64,000 nt of DNA, taken from Gigaspora margarita. Taxonomy: Eukaryota > Glomeromycota > Glomeromycetes > Diversisporales > Gigasporaceae. A program made the translations under genes and the position numbers. Position 1 is the first letter of the stretch; each line of letters begins with the position of its first letter. The notes under the pieces are model-generated. The model was given only the letters and a program-made list of their open reading frames with translations. It had not been told where the DNA came from and searched no databases. This document shows, in pieces, positions 1-11,410 of this stretch. The stretch spans positions 138,561-202,560 of the forward strand of contig WTPW01000370.1 of NCBI GenBank assembly GCA_009809945.1, in the 5' to 3' direction.

Positions 1-818
1 TTTAAAAAATTATTAGATAAGCATGAACTTAGTATGTGAATTGTAAGTATAGACAAATAAGTTATGATTCTATTAACAATAGAATTCTTTATTAAAAATT
101 ATTTTATTTACTATATTAAACTATTAGAGAATAAGTTATTTATCTATAATCTATTTATTTTATTATTAAAGTTAGAAATAACTTTAATTCACAATATATT
201 AAACTACAAGTGAGTAAGTGCAGTGTAAGAAAAGCTTAATTTTCAATTAGAATACCAAGAATAGTGCAAACTTGATCATAGAATTAATTATTATATTATT
301 AATTTTATTAATTTGAATTAATTTTATTGCAAATTAATAAATAATATATTACAATATTGTTTGAAGCTAATATAAACATGAACATTCTTTAAAAATTAAT
401 GTTCAATATATTTAATATATAATGAACACTAAAAAGTTTTTGAGAACAATAAAAATTTAAATTATGCTCTTTTGAGAACATATCTTTCAATTTGAATTTT
501 AAAAACTGGTTAAGGGATGCTTATACGGGTTACCTGGGTAAGCCTTATCCAGGCTTAATCTCTAATCCAAACCCGAAAAGCTAAAACGAAATCCAGACCA
601 CGCGACATCGTTACTAAATTGAAAACGGACCTTCTACGGACTGATCATTGGGGTTACACTAATTTGAAAAATGGCGATAATCATATGTAATCGACACAAA
701 TTAGCTCAAAGTAAGAATCCAAAATTTAGATTTTTTAGCAACGTTTCACACCATTTATTTTAATATAAAATTAACGTAAGTACGTACATCTACTGTTAAA
801 TTTTGTCCATTTTTCAAT
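1..818. other. A+T-rich upstream region of the LRR gene
   Basis: No gene seen. Bases 1-500 are very A+T-rich. Around 437-485 there are two GAGAACA motifs, a motif that is also repeated at both ends of the hAT-type element at 8300-9757, so this may be an old relic of that family (weak). Bases 500-660 are less A+T-rich, with no recognisable coding signal. An AATATAAAA stretch near 764-772 could serve as a TATA-like element for the gene at 819, but nothing proves it. Confidence 0.4.
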
Positions 819-2639
819 ATGATAGCATTACCGAATGAGTGTTACTATCAGATATTTAATAATCTCCGGTGTAGTAATGATTATTATAGAGATTTATTTT
901 CATGTATTCTTGCAAACCGTCATTGGTGTAGAGTTTTTATACCAATCTTGTGGAGCGAACCAGAAAAACATTTTAAAGATATAAGTTTTATAAGAACGTC
1001 CCTTTTAACTTTAAATACTGAAGAGCAAGCTTTATTAATTCCTTTTAAAAATATTCTTCCAAACGGACCAAAACCACTATTTGAATATACAAGTTATATT
1101 ACATCTATTAATAATTATTTGTATGACGGAATTGGAAATTGGATTCTCAATGAAAGATATGGAATAAAATGTGAGCTTAAAAATGCAATTAAATGTTCTT
1201 TGGTTGCAATGTTTCTACGAACTTGTAAGAATCTTAAATATTTATGCATTGATGAAGTTATTTGCAATCGAATAATATTTGAAAATCTATGCGAGAACAC
1301 TACTGTTACTTCTATAAAAATATATAGGTTACATAGTAATTTTAAGCATAGAGCAATAGATGCATTAACAAAGATCCTTTATAAAAATACTACTTTGATT
1401 TCTTTGAATATTATTGATAAAAGTTGGTCACCTGGCATTAATATTGGATCAGAAGGTGCAAAGGCATTAGCAGATGCACTTTGCATGAACACTAGCTTAA
1501 TCTCTTTAAATATTGAGAAGAATAATATTGGATCTGAAGGAGGGAAAGCATTGGCCGATTCGCTTTTCAAAAACACTACGTTAACTTCTTTGTATATTGG
1601 CTTTAATAATCTTGGACCAGAAGGAGGAAAAGCGTTAGCAGATGTACTTTCCAAAAATACTACGTTAACTTCTTTGAAAATTAGTGGTAATAATATTGGA
1701 TCAGAAGCAGCAAAAGCATTAGCAGATTCACTTTGTAAGAACACTACATTAACTTCTTTAGATATTAGTGACAATGATCTTGGATTAGAAGTAATAAAAG
1801 GGTTAGCAGATGCACTTTGCAAAAATACCGCGTTAACTTCTCTGTATCTTGTGGATAATAAACTTGATTCAGAAAAAGGAAAAGCATTAGCTGATGCACT
1901 TTGCAAGAATACCACACTAACTTTTCTGCATCTTGCGGATAATTACCTTGGGTCAGAAGGAGGACAAGCATTAGCTGACGCGCTTTGCAAAAACACCACG
2001 CTAACTTATTTGAATATTTTTGGTAATAACCTTGGATCGAAAGGAGCAAAAGCATTAGCATCTGCACTTTGCAAAAACGCCACACTGACTTCTTTTAATC
2101 TTGCTGAAAATAATATTGACTTAGAAGGAGGAATGGCATTAGCAGATGCGCTTTGTAAGAACTCCACACTAACTTCTTTGGATATTAGTAATAATAGTCT
2201 TGAACTAATGGGAGGAATAGCATTGGCAAATGCACTTTGCAAGAATACCTCGCTAACTTCTTTGGATATTAGTTTTAATTTACTCGGATTAGAAATAGGA
2301 AAGGCAATAGCAAATGCACTTTGCAAGAACAAAACGCTGACTTCTTTGGATCTTTGTCGGAATAAACTTGGATCAGAAGGAGGAAAAGCCTTAGCAGATG
2401 CACTTTGCAAGAATACCACGCTTACTTCTTTGAATCTTAGTCATACTAATCTTGGATCAGAAGGAGGAAAAGCAATAGCAGATGCTCTTTTCAAGAACAC
2501 AACGTTAACTTATTTGAATCTTAGAAATAATGATCTTGACTCAGAAACTGAAAAAGCGTTAGCAAATGCGCTTTGCAAGAACAATACCCTTAATCGTTTG
2601 AATCTTGTGAAAAATTTAGAGAAGAGTGACAATTTCTAG
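819..2639 (+). CDS. F-box-like / leucine-rich-repeat (RNI-like) protein
   Basis: Uninterrupted 606-residue frame. The start MIALPNECYYQIFNNLR and the following ~50 residues (NRHWCRVFIPILW) resemble the short F-box-like head of glomeromycotan LRR proteins. Residues ~160-600 are about 16 leucine-rich repeats of 28 residues, of the ribonuclease-inhibitor (NLRC3-like) type, with consensus LxSLxISxNxLGSEGGKALADALCKNTT. At DNA level this is an 84-bp tandem array. Family knowledge: F-box/LRR proteins are usually substrate adaptors of SCF ubiquitin ligases, and the RNI-like LRR arc binds partner proteins. No catalytic or membrane segment is seen. The first ATG matches the conserved head, so the start is well placed; no intron is needed. 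A decayed relative lies at 38495-39350. The exact partner is unknown, and the F-box assignment is weaker than the LRR assignment. Confidence 0.85.
   Translation: MIALPNECYYQIFNNLRCSNDYYRDLFSCILANRHWCRVFIPILWSEPEKHFKDISFIRTSLLTLNTEEQALLIPFKNILPNGPKPLFEYTSYITSINNYLYDGIGNWILNERYGIKCELKNAIKCSLVAMFLRTCKNLKYLCIDEVICNRIIFENLCENTTVTSIKIYRLHSNFKHRAIDALTKILYKNTTLISLNIIDKSWSPGINIGSEGAKALADALCMNTSLISLNIEKNNIGSEGGKALADSLFKNTTLTSLYIGFNNLGPEGGKALADVLSKNTTLTSLKISGNNIGSEAAKALADSLCKNTTLTSLDISDNDLGLEVIKGLADALCKNTALTSLYLVDNKLDSEKGKALADALCKNTTLTFLHLADNYLGSEGGQALADALCKNTTLTYLNIFGNNLGSKGAKALASALCKNATLTSFNLAENNIDLEGGMALADALCKNSTLTSLDISNNSLELMGGIALANALCKNTSLTSLDISFNLLGLEIGKAIANALCKNKTLTSLDLCRNKLGSEGGKALADALCKNTTLTSLNLSHTNLGSEGGKAIADALFKNTTLTYLNLRNNDLDSETEKALANALCKNNTLNRLNLVKNLEKSDNF
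1440..2620 (+). repeat. 84-bp intragenic tandem array coding for LRR units
   Basis: The LRR part of the gene is a tandem array with an 84-bp period, matching 28 residues. Units share GCATTAGCAGATGCACTTTGC and close variants. Such arrays gain and lose units easily by unequal exchange. The strong repetition also creates long open frames on the opposite strand, which are not genes. Confidence 0.85.
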
Positions 2640-2682
2640 CGAAATTGTAGTTTTGTCATTTTTATATATAAATAATCAATTT

Positions 2683-3018
2683 TATCACGCAAATTTGATT
2701 ATTACCCGACGTCCTATTTTTTTTAGTTTTCAAAAAAGTTTTTTTTTATTTTTTAGATCCCAATTGATCGATTTTCAACTTTTATTTTTCTCGCTATTCC
2801 CATCCGGTGTCACCCGATGGAGACCTTAATTTCCCGTAATTGTCCGATAAGACTTACGGAAAAATCAGACTGCCGACCCAATTTTTTGATTCCTTGTGTA
2901 AAATGATAACATTGCCCTTGCATAACTTTAGATGTCTATTAATTTACAGTAAATTAAAAAAAAATACGATCGACTGACTCGAATTTTCCATGTAATGCAG
3001 AACGAAAAATCAATGTGA
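2683..3018. mobile_element. Diverged copy of the inverted-repeat element seen at 56483
   Basis: The left part (CACGCAAATTTGATT, then ATTACCCGACGTCC) and the right part (CCATGTAATGCAGAACGAAAAATC) match in order and orientation the left and right ends of the better preserved element at 56483-56955. The ends are degraded, so the limits are approximate. It has no open frame of its own and lies just behind the stop of the LRR gene, where it may form part of the 3' untranslated region. Confidence 0.55.
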
Positions 3019-3329
3019 AAAAAAATTTGTTATCTAACTTAATGTTGAAAAAATTGAAACTCAACACTTATTATTTTTTTAAAAAATTATTACATCGAAT
3101 GAAAGATAATTATGATTTGTTTTTAAAATAATTAGCTCAATAAATTAATTATTCAGAACGATTTAAAGTTGCAACTGGTTTTTTTCCATATCGAAGTTTT
3201 GCGCCAATTGCGCCAATCACAAATTCGTCGATGCTCAAACGACATGTGTTTTTTTTTTTCGAGTGAAGAATAACATAGATGCTTAATTAACTATATTACT
3301 ATTTACAATTTACAATAAATCAGTAATAA
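3019..3329. other. Non-coding spacer
   Basis: A+T-rich sequence between the element at 2683-3018 and the RNF213-like relic. No gene or clear repeat seen. Confidence 0.5.
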
Positions 3330-4583
3330 TGACGTGATTCATCTTGATATAAATAATGAAAAAGAATAACTGGAACTAGTCTAGTCTGTTGATAATTTTG
3401 AGCAGTTTGAAAAACTTTTGTAATTCCTTCAGAAGTTGAAGATCCTGAACCTTGATAAGGTATCATATAGACTTGAGGAAGTAAGGATCATTTGAATCTG
3501 CTCCTCGAAGATTCATATTAATATTGCGCACAGCTAGAGATTTTGACTATAGAAAAAAATAAATAAAATTAAATATTCTATATATACAGTATATATATTA
3601 TACTTTCAAATTATATACTTTCTAGGTGCACCAATTATGAAAACTGGTATTCGTGTTTGAATGCAAATGATCATTATGAGAAGATTTTCTAAAAGAGCTT
3701 CATTTACTGCAGTCCCTTCGGGACACCACATACGTTTGAAATAATATTCTTGTTCTTGTGAAATGATTCTTTCAAAAAATCTTTATATTGATAATAGTTT
3801 CTGGGCTTCTTTGACTCCATTGTTAATTTTCGGAGTTTTCATAGGTTTTGTTCTAATCAATTTTTTGATACTGCTCCAGGATGCCAATCATTTTTTTTCG
3901 GTATTCTTTACGTTGATACTGGTCGTGAAGTCTAAAATGTAACATAAACTAAGTGCTAACACCAATGAACGAGTTTCAGGATATACATTTTTGTTATTAT
4001 GTTGCGAATAATTAAATTTATTAAATTTATCTTTAATGAATTTGAAAGTTTGATAGCACGTTTCACATCTCTTAAACTAACGCTAAATGGTTGCGAATAA
4101 ATTCATGTAATAATTCAGCAAAAAAATTGATGATTTAATTGAGTTTTCACCATAATCTAGATGTAATTTCGTTAATAATTTGCTTTGAGCTGACCATAGT
4201 CCCAGACATAGTCTAATATTTGATCAGGCATAGGATGTACTTGGTAAACAAATTTGCCTTTTTCTTTATATAAATTTAATGAACCTACATTATTTTGTGC
4301 CTTAGTTCTTAATCTATAAGGATTGCAGGCAGCAAATAATCTAATATTTTTTGGATGTATTTTTTTCCATTAAGAAGCCTGTGTGAAATCAAACTTCCAA
4401 GCATTCCAATGTGGCCACAAGTATGTATTTCGTCAAATAAAATTCATGTTTCACCTTCTATTGCGAGTTTCGTTGTCTTTTTCATAAAAGTTAGAATATC
4501 TTTCTCATGAACTCCCGCATGGATATTTAATGCTAGAAATTCGACTTCCATGACCACCGACAAAAGGCTAATTAAACTAGTCT
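3330..4583 (-). pseudogene. RNF213-like AAA+ ATPase relic, fragment 3 (AAA modules)
   Basis: On the minus strand the translation, with frame breaks, gives successive hallmarks of RNF213/mysterin-like giant AAA+ ubiquitin-ligase relatives that are expanded in Rhizophagus. They are TSLISLLSVVMEVEFLALNI (just after the first Walker A), HAGVHEKDILTFM, DEIHTCGHIGMLGSLISHR (Walker B region, ~4383-4437), VYQVHPMPDQILDYVWDYG, RDVKRAIKLS, EQEYYFKRMWCPEGTAVNEA and PVFIIGAP (start of the second Walker A, ~3626-3650). A likely 72-bp intron follows (3547-3618, GTATAT to TATAG), then SKSLAVRNINMNLRGAD and YQGSGSSTSEGITKVF. Several stops and frameshifts show it is dead. The relic stops near 3330, before the second Walker B. 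The family uses ATP hydrolysis in a large cytosolic ubiquitin ligase, but this copy cannot. It is collinear with the fragments at 14690-16855 and 18735-19230. Confidence 0.8.
3547..3618 (-). other. Probable intron inside the second Walker A of the RNF213-like relic
   Basis: Minus strand: after GAP (family motif GAPGSSKSLA) comes GTATAT, then 72 bp of A+T-rich DNA ending in a pyrimidine-rich stretch and TATAG, then the codons for SKSLAV. Family knowledge predicts GAP and SKSLA to be nearly adjacent, so the interruption fits an intron. Its presence argues against origin by retrocopying. Confidence 0.65.
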
Positions 4584-5541
4584 GGATCTAAATTTTATAA
4601 AAAAAAAAAAAAATCAATCTCGAGTATTATAATAACTTAATTACTGATCCGGATAAGATCGGCACTATTTAACACCCTTTACATTTTACTTGTATATTTT
4701 TCCTTTTTTGTTCGTGCTTGTACTTTTGTAGAAGTGCTACAAGCTTTTTATAAATGGTAAATTNAAGTTTTTTTTTAAATGGTTCCCGTGAAGTTCTCGA
4801 TTAGAGATCGTCAAAACATTTGCCAACTATACTCTTTTTTAGCAAGATCTACTTTACGAATTAGGAAAAAAGTTCCTGGTGTTTTTAATATACTCTATAA
4901 TGGTAAATCGATACTAGATACTATTCAATGTAACTATTATCGAATCCCTTGATCTGATCCATGTACTAGTAGAGTACCACCCACCCTCCCACCTTACGAA
5001 CATGCAGCTTATATATACTTTCACAAGATGTCTTTGTGAAACTCTGTATTTAGCATCGGATAGACCCGTTCTAAGCCATTTCAATTTTTATTTTATCTAT
5101 CTACTAAAATAGAATAGATTGCAACATAATGAACAAGTTTATTTGTCTGTGGCTTTGTTATAGGAACGATTTCATAAGCCACATATACTACGTATAATAG
5201 CAAAATCAACGTGATAAGACATACCAGGAACAGAGTATAAAGTACGTAGTGTATGGTTTAATAGTGAGTTAAGCGGGAGTCGCAGATTCTAGGCATCTAA
5301 TTGGATGATCATTACCGTTATTTTCTGTATTTTTTTGTGAATTCCAGGAACGGAATGCAATAAAGTGTGTGGTTGTCTGAAGAGTGAAATGGTGTGTACG
5401 AATACTAGCCTCTGTTTGGGTATAGCACTAAATGGATGGTATCATGATTTAACTTCGCCCTTTTATGACTTTATATGATCAAGTTATTATGCTTTAACGC
5501 TTTTGATTAGTTATACAAACCGTGGTCAAAATGGTAAGACT
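4584..5541. other. Non-coding spacer at the low-coordinate end of the 10-kb block
   Basis: No gene. It holds the 17-mer at 4653-4669, a single N at 4764, and two related motifs: ATACCAGGAACAGAG at 5221 followed by GTGTATGGTT, and CCAGGAACGGAATG at 5344. The first recurs at about 12433. Confidence 0.5.
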
Positions 5542-6065
5542 AATATGTCGATGAGCAATTTATTATCAGGAATCTTATCAGGATTTAACAATTTTTTCAA
5601 CATAATAGTATCAAATCAGCCTTAGCCACATACAGTATTATGTGTCGATTTACGGTAAATCAAGTATCGCACTGACTTTATTGCAGATCACATGTAATAT
5701 TTGACTTTTATGGTTTAGTCTAGTGCTTTGATTGAGGCTTTGTGTTAAGGGCAGGATTTTGTTTTTTGTTTTTAATGGGATGACATATGGCGAATTTAGG
5801 TTTCTATGAATACTAATAGAATATTTTGAGGGGTATGAATGGGAGGCTGTGGACTTGCAGATGTTAAGGGATGTTTATGAGGTTTTTTTTTTGTTCAGAA
5901 GAGAGGAGGTTATCTTTTGTTTCACTATTGCTCGCCTTGGTAAAGGCCGGCTTTACCTCCCTCCTACCCTCATTTTAAGTAGTCCGACAAGTATTAGTAG
6001 CATTGGTCTGGTTGGGCGATATATTGGATTGTTAAGGATCCACGATTACAGTGCAGTACAAAGAG

Positions 6066-6265
6066 CTTTGCAGTTAGTTTCTGGGCTCTGCGGCTGCATG
6101 GGCGGTGCAAGGACCATCAATAGCAATTTGTGGGCTCCATAGCTGTGGTGACAGTGCAAGACTCTTATTAGTGCATAGTTATGCTCCGTGGCTGCAGTGG
6201 CAGTACAAGGACCCTGATTAGTGGATAGTTAAACTCCGCGGCTGCAGTAACAGTGCAAGGACCTA
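6066..6265. repeat. ~50-bp tandem repeat, about four units (copy A)
   Basis: Units share the pattern CTCCGTGGCTGCAGTGGCAG, then ACAAGGACC, then TTAGTGGATAGTTA, with units starting near 6078, 6129, 6180 and 6232. It is less A+T-rich than its surroundings. In copy B the same array is split by the hAT-type element. Confidence 0.75.
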
Positions 6266-6539
6266 AATAGATACTACAGGATGACCCCTATTCTCTTTTT
6301 AGTATGTTAGCTATTTTTCTTATGTTTAACAGAGTGCAATATAGGACCTTGGGGTTTAATAAGTTAGGAATCGAGAGGTCAGTAGTTTATGTGTTTGACA
6401 GGTTGGGAGAATGATTGGTACAGGTTCAATTAATTCGTCCTAGTCAAGAGGCTTTCGTCATAGATTTTGAAGTTTTGAGTATGTAATGCAAGAGCTTGCC
6501 TAGATAGCGAACCTATTTCCATATGTTTTTTCATCATAT

Positions 6540-7702
6540 AGCAATAAAATAACTGATTGGACAATAATAATTTACAGTAAACCATCACAATATCGTAACA
6601 AATTTTTTACATTAAATTGCGATAGAAACCACAATTCTTAATTCGAATACGAACAACTAACAAGTTTTGTGATAAAGTTTTTATGGCAAACTATGATAAG
6701 AATTAAGACAGTTGATTCCAAAATCAACTAATTTAACTACAAACAATAATAGCAAGTTATTTGTTTTGTTTCTCATTTTCGGTATGGTGCATAACTACGA
6801 AAAACGTATACTGGTATTTCTGCTTCTGCTATTAGGAACCTACGCAATAGTATCGCTTACCTTTTTTTTTTCCTTTGTTCCATTATGTATTTAACGACTA
6901 GGCTTGACCAATGACTGTAGCCCTAGCAGGTCATACTGTCAGTATTCTTGATCTACTAACTAACAATACTAATCACATACGTATATCATACTTTCATCAC
7001 TGATCATATTATTAATAGCCAAAATTACCTCAGTAAATTATGTTATAAGTCACAACTAAGTCTTGTAACAAAATTTTTAACAATAGAAATCATGACTATT
7101 AATTCCAATGCAAACCGACCACTACATACTGTTTCATTGCAGTAGCCTGTGTGCTGAATCATGTCAGAAATCACGACCACAATTTCAATACAAACTGACT
7201 CAACTACATGCTGTAATAGAAATAAATTTTACAGTAGAAATCATGACTGTTAATTCCAATACAAACTAACTCAACGATATTGGCTGTGCCACAATAGCTC
7301 GTAAGTTTCATAACAAAATTTTTTACAGTAATTTTTGATAGAATTTATGACTATACAAGCTAACTAAACCTTAAATATATCCGTCTGTATCACCACAATA
7401 GTTAGTAAGTTTTGCAACAAAATTTTTTATAGCAAACATGATAGTAATTTTAATACACAAACTAATTCACATAATGTGCACCACAATTGTCATTATTTTT
7501 TACAGCATAATTGTTTATAATAAATTATAGTATTGTAGAATTCGCAACTGTAATTTTAACGCAAAATGTGTATCATGATAGCAACTTTATAACAAAATTT
7601 TCATAATAAATCATGATAAAATTTTATGACTATGATTCAACACAACTTTAACGCGTAATGTGTATCATCATAGTCGTTTATAATTTTTTGTAACAAATTT
7701 TT
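6540..7702. repeat. Diverged ~80-110-bp repeat array (copy A)
   Basis: A recurring module (AACAAAATTTTTTACAGTAA followed by a GATAGAAATCATGACT-like stretch and an AATACAAACTAACTCA-like stretch) appears at about 6600, 6680, 7065, 7310, 7418, 7500, 7590 and 7690. Units are strongly diverged, like an old minisatellite. No coding signal; the small open frames in it are chance. Confidence 0.65.
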
Positions 7703-7703
7703 N

Positions 7704-10700
7704 AATATGTCGATGAGCAATTTATTATCAGGAATCTTATCAGGATTTAACAATTTTTTCAACATAATAGTATCAAATCAGCCTTAGCCACATACAGTAT
7801 TATGTGTCGATTTACGGTAAATCAAGTATCGCACTGACTTTATTGCAGATCACATGTAATATTTGACTTTTATGGTTAGTCTAGTGCTTTGATTGTTTTT
7901 TGTTTTTAATGGGATGACATATGGCGAATTTAGGTTTCTATAAATATTAATAGAATATATTGAGGGGTATGAATGGGAGGCTGTGGACTTGCGGACGTTA
8001 AGGGATGTTTATGAGGTTTTTTTTTTTTGTTCAGAAGAGAGGATGCTATCTTTTGTTTCACTATTGCTCGCCTTGGTAAAGACCGGCTTTATCTCCCTCC
8101 GACAAGTATTAGTAGCATTGGTCTGGTTGGGCGATATATTGGATTGTTAAGGATCACGGTTACAGTGCAGTACAAAGAGCTTTGCAGTTAGTTTCTGGGC
8201 TCTGCGACTGCATGGGCGGTTCAAGGACCATCAATAGCAATTTGTGGGCTCCATAGCTGTGATGGCAGTACAAGACTCTTATTAGTGCATAGTTATGCTC
8301 AGTGTTGGAAATCTGTTTTGAAATTTATGTTCTCATGAGAACATATTTATTTAATTTAATGTTCTCAAAAATTTTTTATGTTCTCAAATAAAAAAAATTT
8401 TTTCTCTCTTTTTCTTTTTCTCTCTCTCTCTTTCTCTCTCTCTTTTTCTCTCTCTCTCTCTTTTTCACACTCACTTTCTCTTTTGTAATTATTTTTTCTT
8501 TTATTCTCTCTCTTAACTTATACTTTTAGACTTCTTTTATTTATTTTTTAATTTAATTTTAATTAATATATTTAAAAAATATTAATGATAAAATAATAAA
8601 GAATATAATTTATTTAACTAAAATTTATAAATAAAACTAAAATATTTAAAAAAATAAAACTATAATTCATATATTTTTTTTTAAAAAAAAAACAAATTAA
8701 TATTTTGGGCTTTTATATAATGTTGGAGATGTTATTGGTTTAATCCAGCTCGTATATTTAGTTTTTAGATAAGCCTTTAATGTTTCTTAAATATTTAAAT
8801 AAATAAATAAATATAGTAAATATAATATATTATTCCTTTTCACTATAGTGAATTTAGTAAATTTATAAATTCAAAAGATAGATTTTTAATATAAATTTTA
8901 AAATATAGCACTAAAGTTTAAGATTATAATAACTAAAGATTTGCTAAGTAATTTTCTTGTAAAATATTTATGTTATCATCATAGTGAGTTTAGCTTCTAA
9001 AAATTTATATTAAATATTGATTTAATTGGTATTCAATATAATAATATTATATGTACTTGTATATCAAAGTTTTTACAGTACTGGAAGCATAAGACATTCA
9101 CTCTATTTACATAGAGCACAAATTTTTAATTCCTAAATAATTAATTCAGATTGGCTAATTTTGATGCAATTGATTCTAATTGGTCAATTAAATATATATA
9201 TTTTCTTTTTTTTTATATTAAATGCCAATTTTTAAAATCATTACAAACTTTAACTTTAATAACTTCTTTAAAACAAAAAGTAATAAAATTCCTATGACAG
9301 AAATATAGTTTAGCAAAAAAATCTTTCAATTTGTTAAAGGGTTTTTTGATTTAACTTGTTTTAAAAAGGTATAATAATTTAAAGTCTTATTAATAAAAGT
9401 GGATGCATTTTGCTATTCAGAACTGTAGAATAATGTAGCTATGCAACTATATTACACCAAAACTGGGAATGGATAACCTAATAAATTATATTATCCAAAA
9501 TCTTTCTATAATTTACAAATACTAAATTGTCTTCTATTTCAACAATGAACAATTAAATATTTATGAACTTAATTATTTAAACTACTATATTAATAAAATA
9601 ATTTTTTAGTACTTTATATATTTATATAGAGAACATATTTTTCAAACTAAATGTTCTCAAAAAAAATTTAATAGAGAACATCTTAAATTTTGTAAATGTT
9701 CTCAAATTAAAAGTGATGTTCTCATGAGAACATGAGAACATAAGATTTCCAATACTGGTTATGCTCCGTGGCTGCAGTAGTAGTACAAGGACTCTTATTA
9801 GTGGATAGTTAAACTCTGCGGCTGCAGTAACAGTGCAAGAACCTAAATAGATACTACAGGATGACCCCTATTCTCTTTTAGTATGTTGGCTATTTTTCTT
9901 ATGTTTGACAGAGTACAATATAGGACCTTGGGGTTTAAGAAGTTAGGAATCGAGAGGTTAGTAGTTTATGTGTTTGACAGGTTGGGAGAATGATTGGTAC
10001 AGGTTCAATTAATTCATCCTATTCAAGAGGCTTTCATCATAGATGTTGAAGTTTTGAGTATGTAATGCAAGAGCTTGCCTAGATAGCAAACCTATTTCCA
10101 TATGTTTTTTCATCATATAGCAATAAAATAACTGATTGGGCAATAATAATTTATAGTAAACCATCACAATAGTTGGTAAATTATGTAACAAATTTTTTAC
10201 ATTAAATTGCAATAGAAACCACAACTCTTAATTCGAATACGAACTACTAACAAGTTTTGTGATAATTTTTTATGGCAAACTATGATAAGAATTAAGATAG
10301 TTGATTCCAAAATCAACTAATTTAACTACAAACAACAATAGCAAGTTATTTGTTTTGTTTCTCATTTTCAGTATGGTGCATAACTACGAAAAACTTATAC
10401 TAGTATTTCTGCTTCTACTATCAGGAACCTACTCAATAGTTTCGCTTACCTTTTTTTTGCATTTGTTCCATTATGTATTTAACGACTAGGCTTGACCAAT
10501 AACTGTAGACCTAGCAGGTCATACTGTCAGTATTCTTGATCTACTAACTAACAATACTAATCACACACCTATATCATACTTTCATCACTGATCGTATTAT
10601 TAATAGCCAAAATTACCTTAGTAAATTATGTTATAAGTCACAACTAAGTCTTGTAACAAAATTTTTAACAATAGAAATCATGACTATTAATTCCAATGCA

Positions 10701-11310
10701 AACTGACCACTACATACTGTTTCATTGCAGTAGCCTGTGTGCTGAATCATGTCAGAAATCACAACTGCAATTTCAATACAAACTGACTCAACTACATGCT
10801 GTAATAGGAAATAAATTTTACAGTAAATCTTGATAGAAATCATGACTGTTAATTCCAATACAAACTAACTCAATGCATATTGGCTGTGCCACAATAGCTG
10901 TAAGTTTCATAACAAAATTTTTTACAGTAATTTTTGATAGAATTTATAACTATACAAGCTAACTAAACCTTAAATATATCTGTCTGTATTACCACAATAG
11001 TTAGTAAGTTTTGCAACAAAATTTTTTATAGCAAACTAGATAGTAATTTTAATACACAAACTAATTTACTTAATGTGCACCACAATTGTCATTGTTTTTT
11101 ACAGCATAATTGTTTATAATAAATTATAGTATTGTAGAATTCGCAACTGTAATTTAAATACAAAATGTGTATCATGATAGCAACTTTATAACAAAATTTT
11201 CATAATAAAATCATTATAAAATTTTATGACTATGATTCAACACAACTTTAACGCGTAATGTGTATTATCATAGTCGTTTATAATTTTTTGTAACAAATTT
11301 TTTACAATAA
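7704..11310. repeat. Tandem duplication, copy B (interrupted by a hAT-type element)
   Basis: It starts directly after the single N at 7703 with the same bases as 5542 onward and follows copy A to about 11310. Without the insertion at 8300-9757 its length is close to copy A. Because the junction is marked by an N and the copies differ slightly, this may be a true duplication or two haplotype versions placed end to end by the assembler. Confidence 0.85.
8300..9757. mobile_element. Non-autonomous hAT-type transposon with 8-bp target duplication
   Basis: Terminal inverted repeats are CAGTGTTGGAAATCT and AGATTTCCAATACTG, a typical hAT end sequence. It is flanked by an 8-bp direct repeat GTTATGCT (8292-8299 and 9758-9765). 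Copy A of the surrounding duplication has the empty site with a single GTTATGCT near 6192. The ends carry many copies of ATGTTCTCA/TGAGAACAT in both directions, likely subterminal transposase-binding repeats. The 1458-bp interior is A+T-rich with a CT-rich low-complexity tract (about 8400-8520) and no transposase frame, so it must depend on an enzyme encoded elsewhere. Confidence 0.92.
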
Positions 11311-11410
11311 GTTATGATATAATAATTTCAATACTTACATATGCCACTGCATTAGTAATACAACCTAACTTAACCATGTATTGTATCATCGTAATAGCTC
11401 ATAAGTAGAG
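10130..11410. repeat. Diverged ~80-110-bp repeat array (copy B)
   Basis: Same module series as at 6540-7702, running somewhat beyond the point where copy A is cut off by the N. No gene seen. Confidence 0.6.

Larger units (their letters stand above)
5542..7702. repeat. Tandem duplication, copy A
   Basis: This ~2.16-kb stretch is repeated in the same orientation from 7704, without the hAT-type insertion present there. Copies differ by scattered substitutions and small indels (for example copy B lacks about 30 bases matching ~5730-5760), by eye a few percent. It ends at a single N (7703). It contains a 97-residue open frame (5849-6142) that is not conserved in copy B and looks accidental, the ~50-bp tandem repeats and the ~100-bp array described below. 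Confidence 0.85.

Noticed and set aside
1379-2419. Long open frames on the minus strand across the LRR gene
   Set aside because: They are periodic shadows of the 84-bp LRR array, and the plus-strand frame has all family features.
5849-6142. 97-residue frame in copy A
   Set aside because: Not kept open in the duplicate copy B, and it overlaps a ~50-bp tandem repeat.
8400-8520. CT-rich tract as a promoter element
   Set aside because: It is a low-complexity interior of the hAT-type element with no gene nearby.
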